Part shown: positions 22,003-30,308 of the stretch, piece after piece
Position numbering within the stretch: the stretch's first letter is position 1
Layout of the letters: every line of letters begins with the position of its first letter
Source: CAYNSB01 sp964399625
Lineage (GTDB): Bacteria > Planctomycetota > Phycisphaerae > Phycisphaerales > UBA1924
Assembly: GCA_964399625.1 (NCBI GenBank)
Contig: CAYNSB010000007.1
Span: 1-64,000 of the forward strand
Direction: 5' to 3'
Length of the DNA stretch: 64,000 bases
The notes under the pieces: model-generated
What the model saw: the letters and a program-made list of their open reading frames with translations, nothing else
What the model was told of the DNA's origin: nothing
Databases searched by the model: none
Translations under genes and position numbers: made by a program

Positions 22003-23513
22003 ACAAGACGTGGCACGTGGCGTGGCGTGAGTTCATCTGCACGGTGCTCACGCGTGGGTTCATCATCGGCATCCTGCTACCGCCGGTGCTCATGACTGCG
22101 GCATTCACCCTGATGCCGATCCTGATGAACCAGAAGCCGCCCAAGACCTCTGGATCGATCGCGGTGATCGATCGCTCGGGCAAGGCCGCGGACCAGCTGC
22201 GCACCGAGTTCGCACCGGAGAAGTTCGCGGAGGGCCGGCGCAAGAGGAACGAGGCGGCGAAGCAACAGGCCAAGCAGATGGCTCCTCCCGGGCAGGAGGG
22301 CATGGTGGACGCCGCCGTGGTCGGTGTCGAAGTGCCCGAGGCCAGTTTGGGCATCGAACTTCTCGGGGCGGAAGCGAGCGTGGAGGACGCGAAGAGCAAG
22401 ATTCCCAAGATCACGAGCCGGAAGGACCTGGCGAGCGATGCGCGACTTGCGGTGGTCGTGATCCCCAAAGAGTCGATCTTCGGCGGGTACGTGCCGCCGG
22501 CGGACACGACAAAGGAACTTCCCGCGAAGAAGGGCGCGCCCGCGGCAGAGCCCCCCAAGGCCGAGCCCAGTGCGGCCGCGCCCGCTCCTGGCGAATCCGA
22601 CGCCGCCGCAAAGGCCCGCCTCGAAGCGAGCTACGCGCCGTTCGAGCTCTACACCACGCCCACGCTCGATCCCGAGGTGAAGGAGCAGATCGAGAGCGCC
22701 GCCAAGCGTGCGATCGTCGGCACGCGAGTCGTCGAGGCGGGAATGAGCATCGCGAAGGTCCGCAATCTGACGCGTGATCCCGACAGCAAGGCGGTGACGG
22801 TCACCAGCGAGGGCGAGCGGAAAACCAACGACGCCGCGGCGCTGCTCATCCCCGGCGCGTTCCTGTTCCTCATCTGGATCAGCGTGTTCACGGCCGGGCA
22901 GTACCTGCTGACCACGACCATCGAAGAGAAGAGCAACCGCGTGATGGAGGTGCTGCTGTCGGCCACATCGCCCCTCCAATTGATGGTCGGCAAGATCATC
23001 GGGCAGATGGCGGTGGGCGGAGTGATCATGACGCTCTACTCGGGCACGGGCGTGCTCGCGCTGCTCTACTTTGCGCTCAACCACCTGATCGATCCCCTCA
23101 AGCTGATGTACCTGCCCATCTATTTCCTCATCGCGTTCTGCCTGATCGCGTGCCTGATGGCGGCGATCGGCAGCGCCGTGAGCGATATCCGCGAGGCCCA
23201 GTCCCTCATGGGCCCGGTCATGATCGTCCTGGTCATCCCGATGATGCTGTGGTTCCCGATCCTGCGGAACCCAAACAGCATGTTCGCCACGGTGCTGAGC
23301 TTTGTCCCGCCCGTCAGCCCGTTCATCATGGTGCTCAGGCTCGCCGGCAGCGAGGCCGTGCCCTGGTGGCAGATCCCCGCGTCGATCGCGGCGGGCGTCT
23401 TGTACGTGGTCGTCGCGGCACTGGGCGCGGCCAAGATCTTCCGCATCGGCGTGCTGATGTACGGAAAGCCCCCGAACTTCCGGACGCTCATCAAGTGGAT
23501 TCGGATGGCGTGA
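21999..23513 (+). CDS. ABC-2 type exporter permease, NatB-like
   Basis: A 504-residue permease of the ABC-2/NatB type. One N-terminal helix (GFIIGILLPPVLMTAAFTLMP) is followed by a large extracytoplasmic region of about 250 residues, then five to six helices at the C-terminus (from LLIPGAFLFLIWISVF), including the typical TTIEEKSNRVMEVLLSATSP loop. The extracytoplasmic part has an Ala/Pro/Glu-rich low-complexity stretch (about 170-205) that looks like a linker and is probably lineage-specific. It forms the membrane half of the exporter with the preceding ATPase and is coupled to it by a four-base overlap; the next gene overlaps in turn (GTGA). Confidence 0.85.
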   Translation: MNKTWHVAWREFICTVLTRGFIIGILLPPVLMTAAFTLMPILMNQKPPKTSGSIAVIDRSGKAADQLRTEFAPEKFAEGRRKRNEAAKQQAKQMAPPGQEGMVDAAVVGVEVPEASLGIELLGAEASVEDAKSKIPKITSRKDLASDARLAVVVIPKESIFGGYVPPADTTKELPAKKGAPAAEPPKAEPSAAAPAPGESDAAAKARLEASYAPFELYTTPTLDPEVKEQIESAAKRAIVGTRVVEAGMSIAKVRNLTRDPDSKAVTVTSEGERKTNDAAALLIPGAFLFLIWISVFTAGQYLLTTTIEEKSNRVMEVLLSATSPLQLMVGKIIGQMAVGGVIMTLYSGTGVLALLYFALNHLIDPLKLMYLPIYFLIAFCLIACLMAAIGSAVSDIREAQSLMGPVMIVLVIPMMLWFPILRNPNSMFATVLSFVPPVSPFIMVLRLAGSEAVPWWQIPASIAAGVLYVVVAALGAAKIFRIGVLMYGKPPNFRTLIKWIRMA

Positions 23514-24322
23514 AGAAGAAGGCATCGAGGCACGCGGGCACGAAGGCACCCAGGGCACGCCGGTTGGACCGCTACGCCTGCTACGAGCTCTGCGTGCAGG
23601 ACGGAGCCCGGATGGCCTCGTTCCTCGCGGCGGTGCATGGCGGCAAAGCGCGGACCCTGCGCGAGGACTTCTGCGGCACCGCGGGCGTGGCCCGCGCCTG
23701 GGTTCGGGGTGCGCGGGGACGACGCGCGATCGCCGTCGATCTCGACCCGGTGCCTCTCGCGCGGGCCAAGGCGCCCGGCGTGCGCACGGTGCGGGACGAT
23801 GTGCTCGCCTGCCCGCTCAAGGCGGACATCATCAGCGCCACGAACTTTCCCGTCGGCTACTGGCACACGCGCCGTGAGCTCGTGAGGTACCTCACGCAGT
23901 GCCGCAAGCGCCTGCTCGCGAGGGGCGTGTTCGTGTGCGACACCTATGGCGGCGCGACGGCGTTCACGCGCGGGACGATGGTGCGAGACGTGCGCACGCC
24001 GGCGGGCGTTCGCGTCCGCTACACATGGGAGCAGCGCGAGGCCGACCCCATGAGCGGGCTGGTCGAGGATGCGATCCACTTCCGTGCCGACCGCGACGGC
24101 GAGATCGTTTACCAGGAGGCCGACGCCTTTGTGTATCGGTGGCGGCTCTGGTCGATCCCGGAGCTGCGCGACGCGATGGACGAGGCGGGATTCGCACGAA
24201 GCGAGGTGTACGCGGAGCTTGGCGATGCCGTGGACGAATCCGGACGTGCGTACGCGCGACCCGTCAGCGACCCGAGCGAGCTGGACGAGACGTATGTGGT
24301 GTGCATCGCCGCCCGGGCGTGA
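23510..24322 (+). CDS. Class I SAM-dependent methyltransferase
   Basis: About 270 residues. After a basic N-terminal stretch, the protein has LREDFCGTAGVARAWV as the SAM-binding glycine motif, followed by AIAVDLDPVPLARA with the acidic residue that holds the ribose, and a later RVRYTWEQREADPMSG core. The closest general type is the small-molecule Methyltransf_25-like group; the substrate is unknown. GTG at 23510 overlaps the permease stop, so it is probably the third gene of the exporter operon. An ATG at 23612 would remove the basic segment but leaves the motif intact. A link between methylation and the exported compound is only a suggestion from gene order. Confidence 0.75.
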   Translation: MKKKASRHAGTKAPRARRLDRYACYELCVQDGARMASFLAAVHGGKARTLREDFCGTAGVARAWVRGARGRRAIAVDLDPVPLARAKAPGVRTVRDDVLACPLKADIISATNFPVGYWHTRRELVRYLTQCRKRLLARGVFVCDTYGGATAFTRGTMVRDVRTPAGVRVRYTWEQREADPMSGLVEDAIHFRADRDGEIVYQEADAFVYRWRLWSIPELRDAMDEAGFARSEVYAELGDAVDESGRAYARPVSDPSELDETYVVCIAARA

Positions 24323-24340
24323 GGGGAAACACTCGAGCAA

Positions 24341-24380
24341 GAAAAAGGCCGCGGGCCCCCGGAGTTTCCGGAGGCCCGCG
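24341..24380 (-). terminator. Terminator of the RNase P RNA gene
   Basis: On the minus strand a long GC stem (CGCGGGCC-TCCGG paired with CCGG-GGCCCGCG around AAAC) is followed by GCCTTTTTCTT. It lies just past the 3' end of rnpB and also just after the convergent methyltransferase gene. Confidence 0.8.
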
Positions 24381-24385
24381 TCTGG

Positions 24386-24861
24386 ATCGGGTGCGGCCTG
24401 TAAGCCGAGTTCTGGCCCATCGGGAGGGCGCACGCCGCCTTGACGGGGGCTCGGGCGTGCGTCGCCGACGTGGGCGGCCATTTCTCTTCCCGGCCCGTTG
24501 CCGGGGCGGGGGCGGTTCGCCCGTGTGGGCTCGCCGCCAGCGGTCTACCCGCCTCCTGCCGCCCGGACAGGGCGTCGGGCTCTCGCCCGCGGAGGCTGCG
24601 TGACCTTGCACGCGGTGGGGTTTGCCGTGCCTCCGAGGTCGCCCTCGGAGCGGTGCGCTCTTACCGCACCGTTTCACCCTTGCCTGATCCCGTCGATCGC
24701 TCGACGGGCCATCGGCGGTGTGCTTTCTGTGGCACTGTCCCGCGCCCGCGACCCACCCTTGCGGGAGTGTTCGGGCGGGTGGGCGTTGCCCACCACCGTG
24801 TCCTGTCGTGCTCGGACTTTCCTCAGAGCCCTGACGGGCTCCGCGGCCGCCGAGCCGCACC
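24386..24861 (-). ncRNA. rnpB: RNase P RNA, bacterial type A
   Basis: Catalytic RNA that trims tRNA 5' ends. On the minus strand the universally conserved blocks appear in order: GAGGAAAGTCCGAGC (CRI), ACAGTGCCACAGAAA, GGGTGAAACGGTGCGGTAAGAG, AGAGAAATGGCCGCC and CAGAACTCGGCTTACAGGCC (CRV). The ends GGTGCGG and CCGCACC pair to form helix P1, which sets the limits to within a few bases. Length of about 476 bases is on the long side for type A because of GC-rich peripheral helices. Confidence 0.96.
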
Positions 24862-24904
24862 TGTCGGTTGATCGTATCCATCCTCGCGGCGCCCCAGCGC
24901 GCGG

Positions 24905-24910
24905 TAGCAT
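24905..24910 (+). promoter_or_regulatory. -10 box (TAGCAT) of the Gfo/Idh-like gene, leaderless arrangement
   Basis: TAGCAT ends eight bases before the ATG at 24919. There is no Shine-Dalgarno. Confidence 0.4.
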
Positions 24911-24918
24911 GGTCGTCG

Positions 24919-25941
24919 ATGGCGCCCGCCCGTGCGATCGTCTGGATGGACCCCGCGCAGCTTCCGCTGGTCCGGGAAGTCGCGGCGCGCGTTCCCCTGT
25001 CGATCGCCGGCGTCGGCTCGTCCCTCGCGGGGCATGCCGTCGGGCTTGCGAAGGAACTGGGCGGGCAGCCGCTCGATGACCTGCGTGGGGCGCTGGCACG
25101 GCTCGAGGCCGACGTGGTGTTCCTCGCGAGCGCCGGCGACTTTGGCGCTCGCGAGGCGGAGCGCACCGCGCTCGTTGAACTGGCCGATGGTGGCGCCCGC
25201 GTGCTCACGCTCGAGCCGATGCCCGCGTCAGCATTCGAGCTGCTCGGGCACGGGTGGTTCGACGCGGACGCGATCGGGCTCGGGGCGCACCCGTGCGATC
25301 GGGTCCGCCTCGTGCCCTCGATCGCGGAGTGCACGGGCGTGCGCGGGCTGGTGAACGCGTTCGGCACGCCGCGGACCATGCACGTCGAGACGTCATCGGG
25401 AAGAGCGATGGGCACGCTGGGCGCACGGGTGTACGGCGCGATCGAGCTGGTCACGTCGGTGATGGGCGAGCCCGAGACGGTCGACTGCGCGTACGCCGGG
25501 CCCGTCGCGAGCGTGGGTGTCCACGCCATGGCCGGTGACACGCTGCGCGATCTGCGGGGAGAGATGACGCTAAACCTCCGGTTCGCCGACGGTCGCGCCG
25601 CGGGCATCGTCGCCAGCGATCGCGTGCACGTGTGGCGGCACGCGATCACGCTGCTGGGAGATCAGGGACGACTCCGCGCGGACGAACGCGGGATGGAATG
25701 GATCGGGACCGACGGGCGCGTCGTCGAGGCGAGCGAGCACGACACGGAGCCCGGCGGCGCGATCGCCCGGGCGGGAGCGGACGTGGCGCGGGGCATCGGG
25801 GCGGACTTCCGCTCGGGTGGCGTGCCCACGCCGCGCGACCATGCCATGGTGCTCTGCGTGGCCTCCGCGGCGCTGCTGAGCGCCCGAACGGCGCACGCCG
25901 AGTCGCCCGCGACCCTTCGGCGCATGGCGGGTCTCTCGTGA
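24919..25941 (+). CDS. Gfo/Idh/MocA-like protein with a divergent nucleotide-binding half
   Basis: A 340-residue soluble protein. The C-terminal half reads like the Gfo/Idh/MocA C-domain: LRFADGRAAGIVASDRVHVWRHAITLLGDQGRL, with the usual beta-sheet signature and a glycine-rich turn. The N-terminal half lacks the expected GxGxxG pattern at the first strand; ADVVFLAS and later GARVLTLEPMP resemble later parts of the Rossmann fold. It may therefore have lost cofactor binding, or the N-domain may be rearranged. It stands beside two glycosyltransferase genes on the other strand, so a sugar substrate is plausible but unproven. Confidence 0.55.
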   Translation: MAPARAIVWMDPAQLPLVREVAARVPLSIAGVGSSLAGHAVGLAKELGGQPLDDLRGALARLEADVVFLASAGDFGAREAERTALVELADGGARVLTLEPMPASAFELLGHGWFDADAIGLGAHPCDRVRLVPSIAECTGVRGLVNAFGTPRTMHVETSSGRAMGTLGARVYGAIELVTSVMGEPETVDCAYAGPVASVGVHAMAGDTLRDLRGEMTLNLRFADGRAAGIVASDRVHVWRHAITLLGDQGRLRADERGMEWIGTDGRVVEASEHDTEPGGAIARAGADVARGIGADFRSGGVPTPRDHAMVLCVASAALLSARTAHAESPATLRRMAGLS

Positions 25942-25945
25942 CGAA

Positions 25946-28486
25946 TCAGCCGGTTGTCGCGCCGGAGAGTGCCGGTTTGGCCTCGATCTGACGATCGGCC
26001 GATGGGCCCCGGTCCGCCACCGCGACGATCGACGTGACGAGCAGCGCCATGGGCCGCGCACCCGCGTGCCATTTCCACGTCTCGACCTCGAACCTGCTGC
26101 ACTCTCGCGTGAACGTCGCATCGAAGGAGAGCACGACGTCGCGCCCCTGCCCCGGCTCGGCGGGCACGGCACGCTCCCCGATCACGCGTCCGTCCTGCGA
26201 GACGCGGATGCGTTGCCCGCCCAGGTTGCACCGCGCCGCAATGAGCACCCGCCCGGGGCCGGGCGTGTCCGACGAGAGCTCGAACGACGCACGCGGGCCG
26301 TGCATCCAGCGGAACCTTCCCAGCCCCTTGTCCGGATACGGCCCTTCCCATCCATCGAACCCGTTGATCGCGCGCCAGGCGGGCCACGTGGGCGCGATGA
26401 TCTGCTCGGGCGGCTCGTTCGGCTGCTCCAGCGAAAGGTCCAGACGGTTGGGCAGCCCAAGCGAGCTCCACACGCCGGTCTCCCTCAGCGTCGCGGCAAG
26501 TCGCGCGTAGCTGCGCGACATGGACCACTCGTTCTGGGCCCAGATCGATGCGAAGCGCCCCATCGCGCTCCTGAGTTCGGGATCGGAGTACAGCCTCGTG
26601 ATCGCGCGGGCGAGCGAGCGGGGGTCCACTTCCGGGGACAGCAAGCCCGTGAGCGAGTGCAACGCGGCCTCGGGCTTGCCGCCCACGGCGTACCCGACGC
26701 ACGGCGTGCCGCACGCCGCGGCCTCGATGAACACCTGTCCAAACGATTCCTCGAGACTCGGACCCACGAAGAGGTCTGACGCCGAGAGCATCGTCGCCAA
26801 TCGCTTCTGGTCCGAGACGTATCCCATCATGCGCATGCCCGGGATCGGCGGCGCACCCCGGTCGTGCCCGGCGGCAATGACGAGCACATCGGGCAGCTTG
26901 GCGAGCTCGAGCGCGCGGGCCAGATGCCCAAGCCCTTTGCGCTCATCGTCCGTCGACGTCGCGGACGTCATGATGACGAACTGGTCCCGCGGTAGCCCCA
27001 GCAGCTCCCGGCACATCGCCCGATCACGCGGGACGAACGTGCCCGGTTCGAGCCCGAAGGCGATCACGCCCGCGGGGGGCGTCTGCTTCAGGCCCGCGAG
27101 CGCCTCGGCCGCGCGCTCGAGCGACCATTGGCTGTTGGCCCACAGCGACACTCGTTTGCGTCCAAGCGCGTCGCGCTTCTGCTCCCAGGCGCCGCGAACG
27201 TGCTGCGGATCCAGGCGGGGATACGCCTGCGGGCACGAGCAGCGTGAGTCGCAGCCCGAGATGTACTGGCGGCATCCGCCGGTGTAGGCGCAGCGCCCCG
27301 TGAGCCACCACAGGTCGTGGAGCACGATGGCGACCGGGAAACGCTGGGAGATCGCGTCCACGAGCGCCGGCTCGAGCCCCGCGCCGTGCAGGTTGCCCAG
27401 CACGACCAGGTCCGGGCTCGTCGCCTCGATCGCGGCGATGATCGAGCGTCGCGTGAGGGGGCACATCGCCCACCATTCGTCGGGCCGCGCCGCGCAGAGC
27501 GTTCGCACCTCGTGCCCACCCAGCATCAGCGCCTGTGCCAGCCGCCGATGGGCCACGCCCGCGCCGTAGGCGTACCCAAGGTCATTGATCAGCGTGATCC
27601 GCAATCGCTTGCGCAAGGGCGCGGGGCGCGCCGGGGGCAACGAGCGGCCGATCCGGGCCAGGAACGCGTCGCGAGCCTTGGGAAGTTCGGCGTTGAATCC
27701 GCCATCTTCCGTGCTCGCGGTCTTCTGGTCGGCGTGCGCACGAAACAGCGCGATGGGACGCCCGATGACCTTCAGGCGAGCGCCGGCGTGGGCCAGTCGG
27801 CACCACAGCTCGTAGTCCATGGAGTAGAAAAGGTCCTCGCGGACGTGCGCGCCCGCGCGCTCCCAGATCGAGCGGGTGAAGAGCACCTCGGGCTGGTAGA
27901 AGAACTGACCCGCGTTCCAGCAGCGGTCCAGGTCGAGCAGGTCGTCCAGCGGCAGCGGGCCGTCGGCGCACGCCGTCAGATGGCGGGAGATCGTGCGTCC
28001 ATCCCGCTGCACGTGGCACTCGCCGGCGACGAGGTCCGCGCCGGAGGTGCGGAACGCGATCGCCGCCGCAGCCAGGGCCCCCGGCGCCAGCATGTCGTCG
28101 GAGTTGAGCCACGTGAGAATGTCGCCCGTCGCGCGGCGCATGCCCTTGTTGATCGCGTCGGATTGCCCGCGATCCCGCTCGGAGACGGCGTGGGCCAGCC
28201 CGTCCTTGTAGCGCTCGACGATCTCCATCGTGCCGTCGGTCGAACCGCCGTCCATCACGATGTGCTCGATCCGCGGGTAGTTCTGGTGACGGACGGAGAG
28301 CAGCGTCTCCTCGATGTAGCGGGCCTGGCTCCGCGTCGGGGTGACGATTGAGATGAGGGGCCAGGGCGAGCCGTCGGGCATGCAGGCGGGAAGGCGGGGC
28401 TCATCCGACGGGGCGTAGGGCCACGGCGCGCATCGGCTGATGCCCCGCGCGAGCCCGCGCTGCGTGGATTGGTTCCGATCCCTCAC
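25946..28486 (-). CDS. Two-domain glycosyltransferase (GT2 fused to GT4) with a C-terminal beta-sandwich
   Basis: An 846-residue protein. Residues about 43-280 form a GT2 domain: SIVTPTRSQARYIEETLLSV, MDGGSTDGT, and the DxD-type LNSDDML. Residues about 300-660 form a GT4 domain of the GT-B fold: AYGAGVAHRRLAQAL near the start and VGPSLEESFGQVFIEAAACGTP, the EX7E donor-site motif. The last ~170 residues are beta-rich (PGRVLIAARCNLGGQRIRVS) and may be a carbohydrate-binding or adapter domain. No signal peptide or membrane segment. GTG at 28486 overlaps the upstream stop by four bases. Likely two consecutive sugar transfers in building a surface polysaccharide; sugars unknown. The Cys-rich patch CAYTGGCRQYISGCDSRCSCP in the GT4 part is often seen in GT4 enzymes of this kind. 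Confidence 0.82.
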   Translation of the reverse strand: MRDRNQSTQRGLARGISRCAPWPYAPSDEPRLPACMPDGSPWPLISIVTPTRSQARYIEETLLSVRHQNYPRIEHIVMDGGSTDGTMEIVERYKDGLAHAVSERDRGQSDAINKGMRRATGDILTWLNSDDMLAPGALAAAAIAFRTSGADLVAGECHVQRDGRTISRHLTACADGPLPLDDLLDLDRCWNAGQFFYQPEVLFTRSIWERAGAHVREDLFYSMDYELWCRLAHAGARLKVIGRPIALFRAHADQKTASTEDGGFNAELPKARDAFLARIGRSLPPARPAPLRKRLRITLINDLGYAYGAGVAHRRLAQALMLGGHEVRTLCAARPDEWWAMCPLTRRSIIAAIEATSPDLVVLGNLHGAGLEPALVDAISQRFPVAIVLHDLWWLTGRCAYTGGCRQYISGCDSRCSCPQAYPRLDPQHVRGAWEQKRDALGRKRVSLWANSQWSLERAAEALAGLKQTPPAGVIAFGLEPGTFVPRDRAMCRELLGLPRDQFVIMTSATSTDDERKGLGHLARALELAKLPDVLVIAAGHDRGAPPIPGMRMMGYVSDQKRLATMLSASDLFVGPSLEESFGQVFIEAAACGTPCVGYAVGGKPEAALHSLTGLLSPEVDPRSLARAITRLYSDPELRSAMGRFASIWAQNEWSMSRSYARLAATLRETGVWSSLGLPNRLDLSLEQPNEPPEQIIAPTWPAWRAINGFDGWEGPYPDKGLGRFRWMHGPRASFELSSDTPGPGRVLIAARCNLGGQRIRVSQDGRVIGERAVPAEPGQGRDVVLSFDATFTRECSRFEVETWKWHAGARPMALLVTSIVAVADRGPSADRQIEAKPALSGATTG

Positions 28487-30201
28487 GAACGACTCCGCGT
28501 GCCCTGCTCAGGTTGCCCGTTGCCCAGGCCCTTCTCCCACGGCATGACCATCACGAGTCCAAACTTCTGGCCGTACCTCCTCCAGCGTGAAGCGAGGAGC
28601 TCGTCCCTCTGCCGGATCGCTCCCAGCAGCCGCTCCCGCACGCGCTGCAATTCAGCGTACGTTCCATCAAGGTCCGTCTGCAACTGGCGGGAAAGAGTCC
28701 CCAGAACGTGGGTGCGTTCCCGTTCGCTCTCGAGCAGGATCGCCTGGTCTCGCGCGTCGGCGCGCGCGGCCTCGGTTTCGCGGCGGGCCGTGTCCAACGA
28801 TTCACGCGCCGTTTCGAGGGACCGGTCCCGATCGGCCAGTTCCTGGCGTGCCCTCGCCAGCTCGGCGGCGAGCTCCTGGGCACGGGCCATCGCCCGTTGG
28901 AGTTCGGCACTGCCCACGGACTGCTGCTCGTCCAGGCGGGCCGCGATCTGGTCCACGCGTTGGCGGGTCTGCTCGAGCATCGCATCCAGACGCTGGCGAT
29001 CGTCGTCGCTCGCGCGACGCTCGTGCGTGAGCGCCACACGGACGGAACGCACGGCCTCAGCGCCTTGCCTGGCGGTGGTCTCGAGCACCTCGCGCGTCGG
29101 CTCGAGAAGACGCGTCTGCGGAGTCGTGACCCGAGCCCGCTCCAGGTCCTCCATGGCGCGATGGACTTCGTCCTCGGGCACACGCTTGACGCAGTACGAC
29201 TCGGGCAGATGGCAGCGCCAGTCGCACCCGAAGCACGGAACGCGCATCGCCAGCGACACGCTCCTGCTCGCCGCGGGCAAAAACCGCGGCCAGGTGCCGC
29301 CACCGAACACGGCAAGCACGGGCTTGTCCAGGGCCGCGGCAAGGTGCATCGGCCCCGTGTCACGCCCGACATACCCGCGCGAGAGGGCGACGAGGCCCAC
29401 CAGCGTGCCCACGTCCGAGGGGTCCACGCCCGACCACGAAACAGCGCTCGATGCGTGCTCGCCCATGCCCTCGATCACCCGCCGCGACGATGCGGATTCG
29501 AGCTCGTTGCCGACCAGGAGGAACCGCCGCCCGCTCGATTGTGCCCACGCGCCCAGCGCTCGGGACCAGGCCTCGATGGGCCAGTTGCGGACCGCGGTCC
29601 ATTGCGATTCGCCCACGCACGCGACCCAATACTCGCCCGTGCGCAACCCCAGCTCGTCCAGGTGCTGACGCGCGGCGGCAAGGTGCTCAGAGGCGGGCTC
29701 GATCCGTGGGCGGGGCAGGTCCTTGTTCACGCCGAGCAGGGCCGAGGCGAGCCGACGGTTCTTCTCGACCTCTGGCGTTTGCTCATCGGCATCGACCCTG
29801 ACGCTCGCGACGATCCCCGAGGGAGGCGGCTCCCCCCACTCCTCGTGCGCGAAACGTCGGCCCGAGAGCATCGCCTTGCCGGCGCGGGGAAGCGCGAACG
29901 CGAGACGCTCCTCGAGGCGCGTCCACTGGAAGGGCGCGACCAGCAGCATGTCCGGATCGGCCTCGCGCGCCAGTTGGGCGATGTCGTCCAGGTCCGACGC
30001 GTGCGGATCGGGATCGCGCACGTAGGGGTCGGCATGGCACACCAGCGTGCGCACGCCGGGGAACAGCGTGGCCGCCAAATGCTCGACGAGCGGCCGCACG
30101 ACGAGCACGAGCTCGTGCCCCGCGTCACGCAGGGCGTGGTACATCGGCTGGCGGAGGACGAGATCGCCGATGGTGTCTGGATTGCTGGCGAGGATGCGCA
30201 T
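28483..30201 (-). CDS. GT9 heptosyltransferase-like protein with a C-terminal coiled coil
   Basis: A 572-residue protein. Residues 1-355 are a GT9/ADP-heptose LPS heptosyltransferase-type GT-B domain: it opens MRILASNPDTIGDLVLRQPM (the usual IGDxxL motif), then GRDTGPMHLAAALDKPVLAVFGG near 270-300, and Cys residues in CFGCDWRCHLPESYC. From about 380 to 545 there is a continuous Glu/Arg/Ala/Leu heptad coiled coil, not part of normal GT9 enzymes. It may hold the GT2-GT4 partner translated next to it. The tail ends in a Trp/Tyr-rich helix (SRWRRYGQKFGLVMVMPW), possibly membrane-associated. Donor and acceptor unknown. Confidence 0.8.
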   Translation of the reverse strand: MRILASNPDTIGDLVLRQPMYHALRDAGHELVLVVRPLVEHLAATLFPGVRTLVCHADPYVRDPDPHASDLDDIAQLAREADPDMLLVAPFQWTRLEERLAFALPRAGKAMLSGRRFAHEEWGEPPPSGIVASVRVDADEQTPEVEKNRRLASALLGVNKDLPRPRIEPASEHLAAARQHLDELGLRTGEYWVACVGESQWTAVRNWPIEAWSRALGAWAQSSGRRFLLVGNELESASSRRVIEGMGEHASSAVSWSGVDPSDVGTLVGLVALSRGYVGRDTGPMHLAAALDKPVLAVFGGGTWPRFLPAASRSVSLAMRVPCFGCDWRCHLPESYCVKRVPEDEVHRAMEDLERARVTTPQTRLLEPTREVLETTARQGAEAVRSVRVALTHERRASDDDRQRLDAMLEQTRQRVDQIAARLDEQQSVGSAELQRAMARAQELAAELARARQELADRDRSLETARESLDTARRETEAARADARDQAILLESERERTHVLGTLSRQLQTDLDGTYAELQRVRERLLGAIRQRDELLASRWRRYGQKFGLVMVMPWEKGLGNGQPEQGTRSRS

Positions 30202-30295
30202 GGGGCGTGGTTGCTGCCCGCGTCGGGCGAGGCTTGGATCGTAGGAATCTCCCCGTTGGATGGGGCGGGGCGGAGCGTGGACGCGTCGACATTCC

Positions 30296-30301
30296 TACCG
30301 T
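30296..30301 (+). promoter_or_regulatory. -10 box (TACCGT) of the GH3-type synthetase gene, leaderless arrangement
   Basis: TACCGT ends seven bases before the ATG at 30309. No Shine-Dalgarno. Confidence 0.4.
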
Positions 30302-30308
30302 TGCAAAG

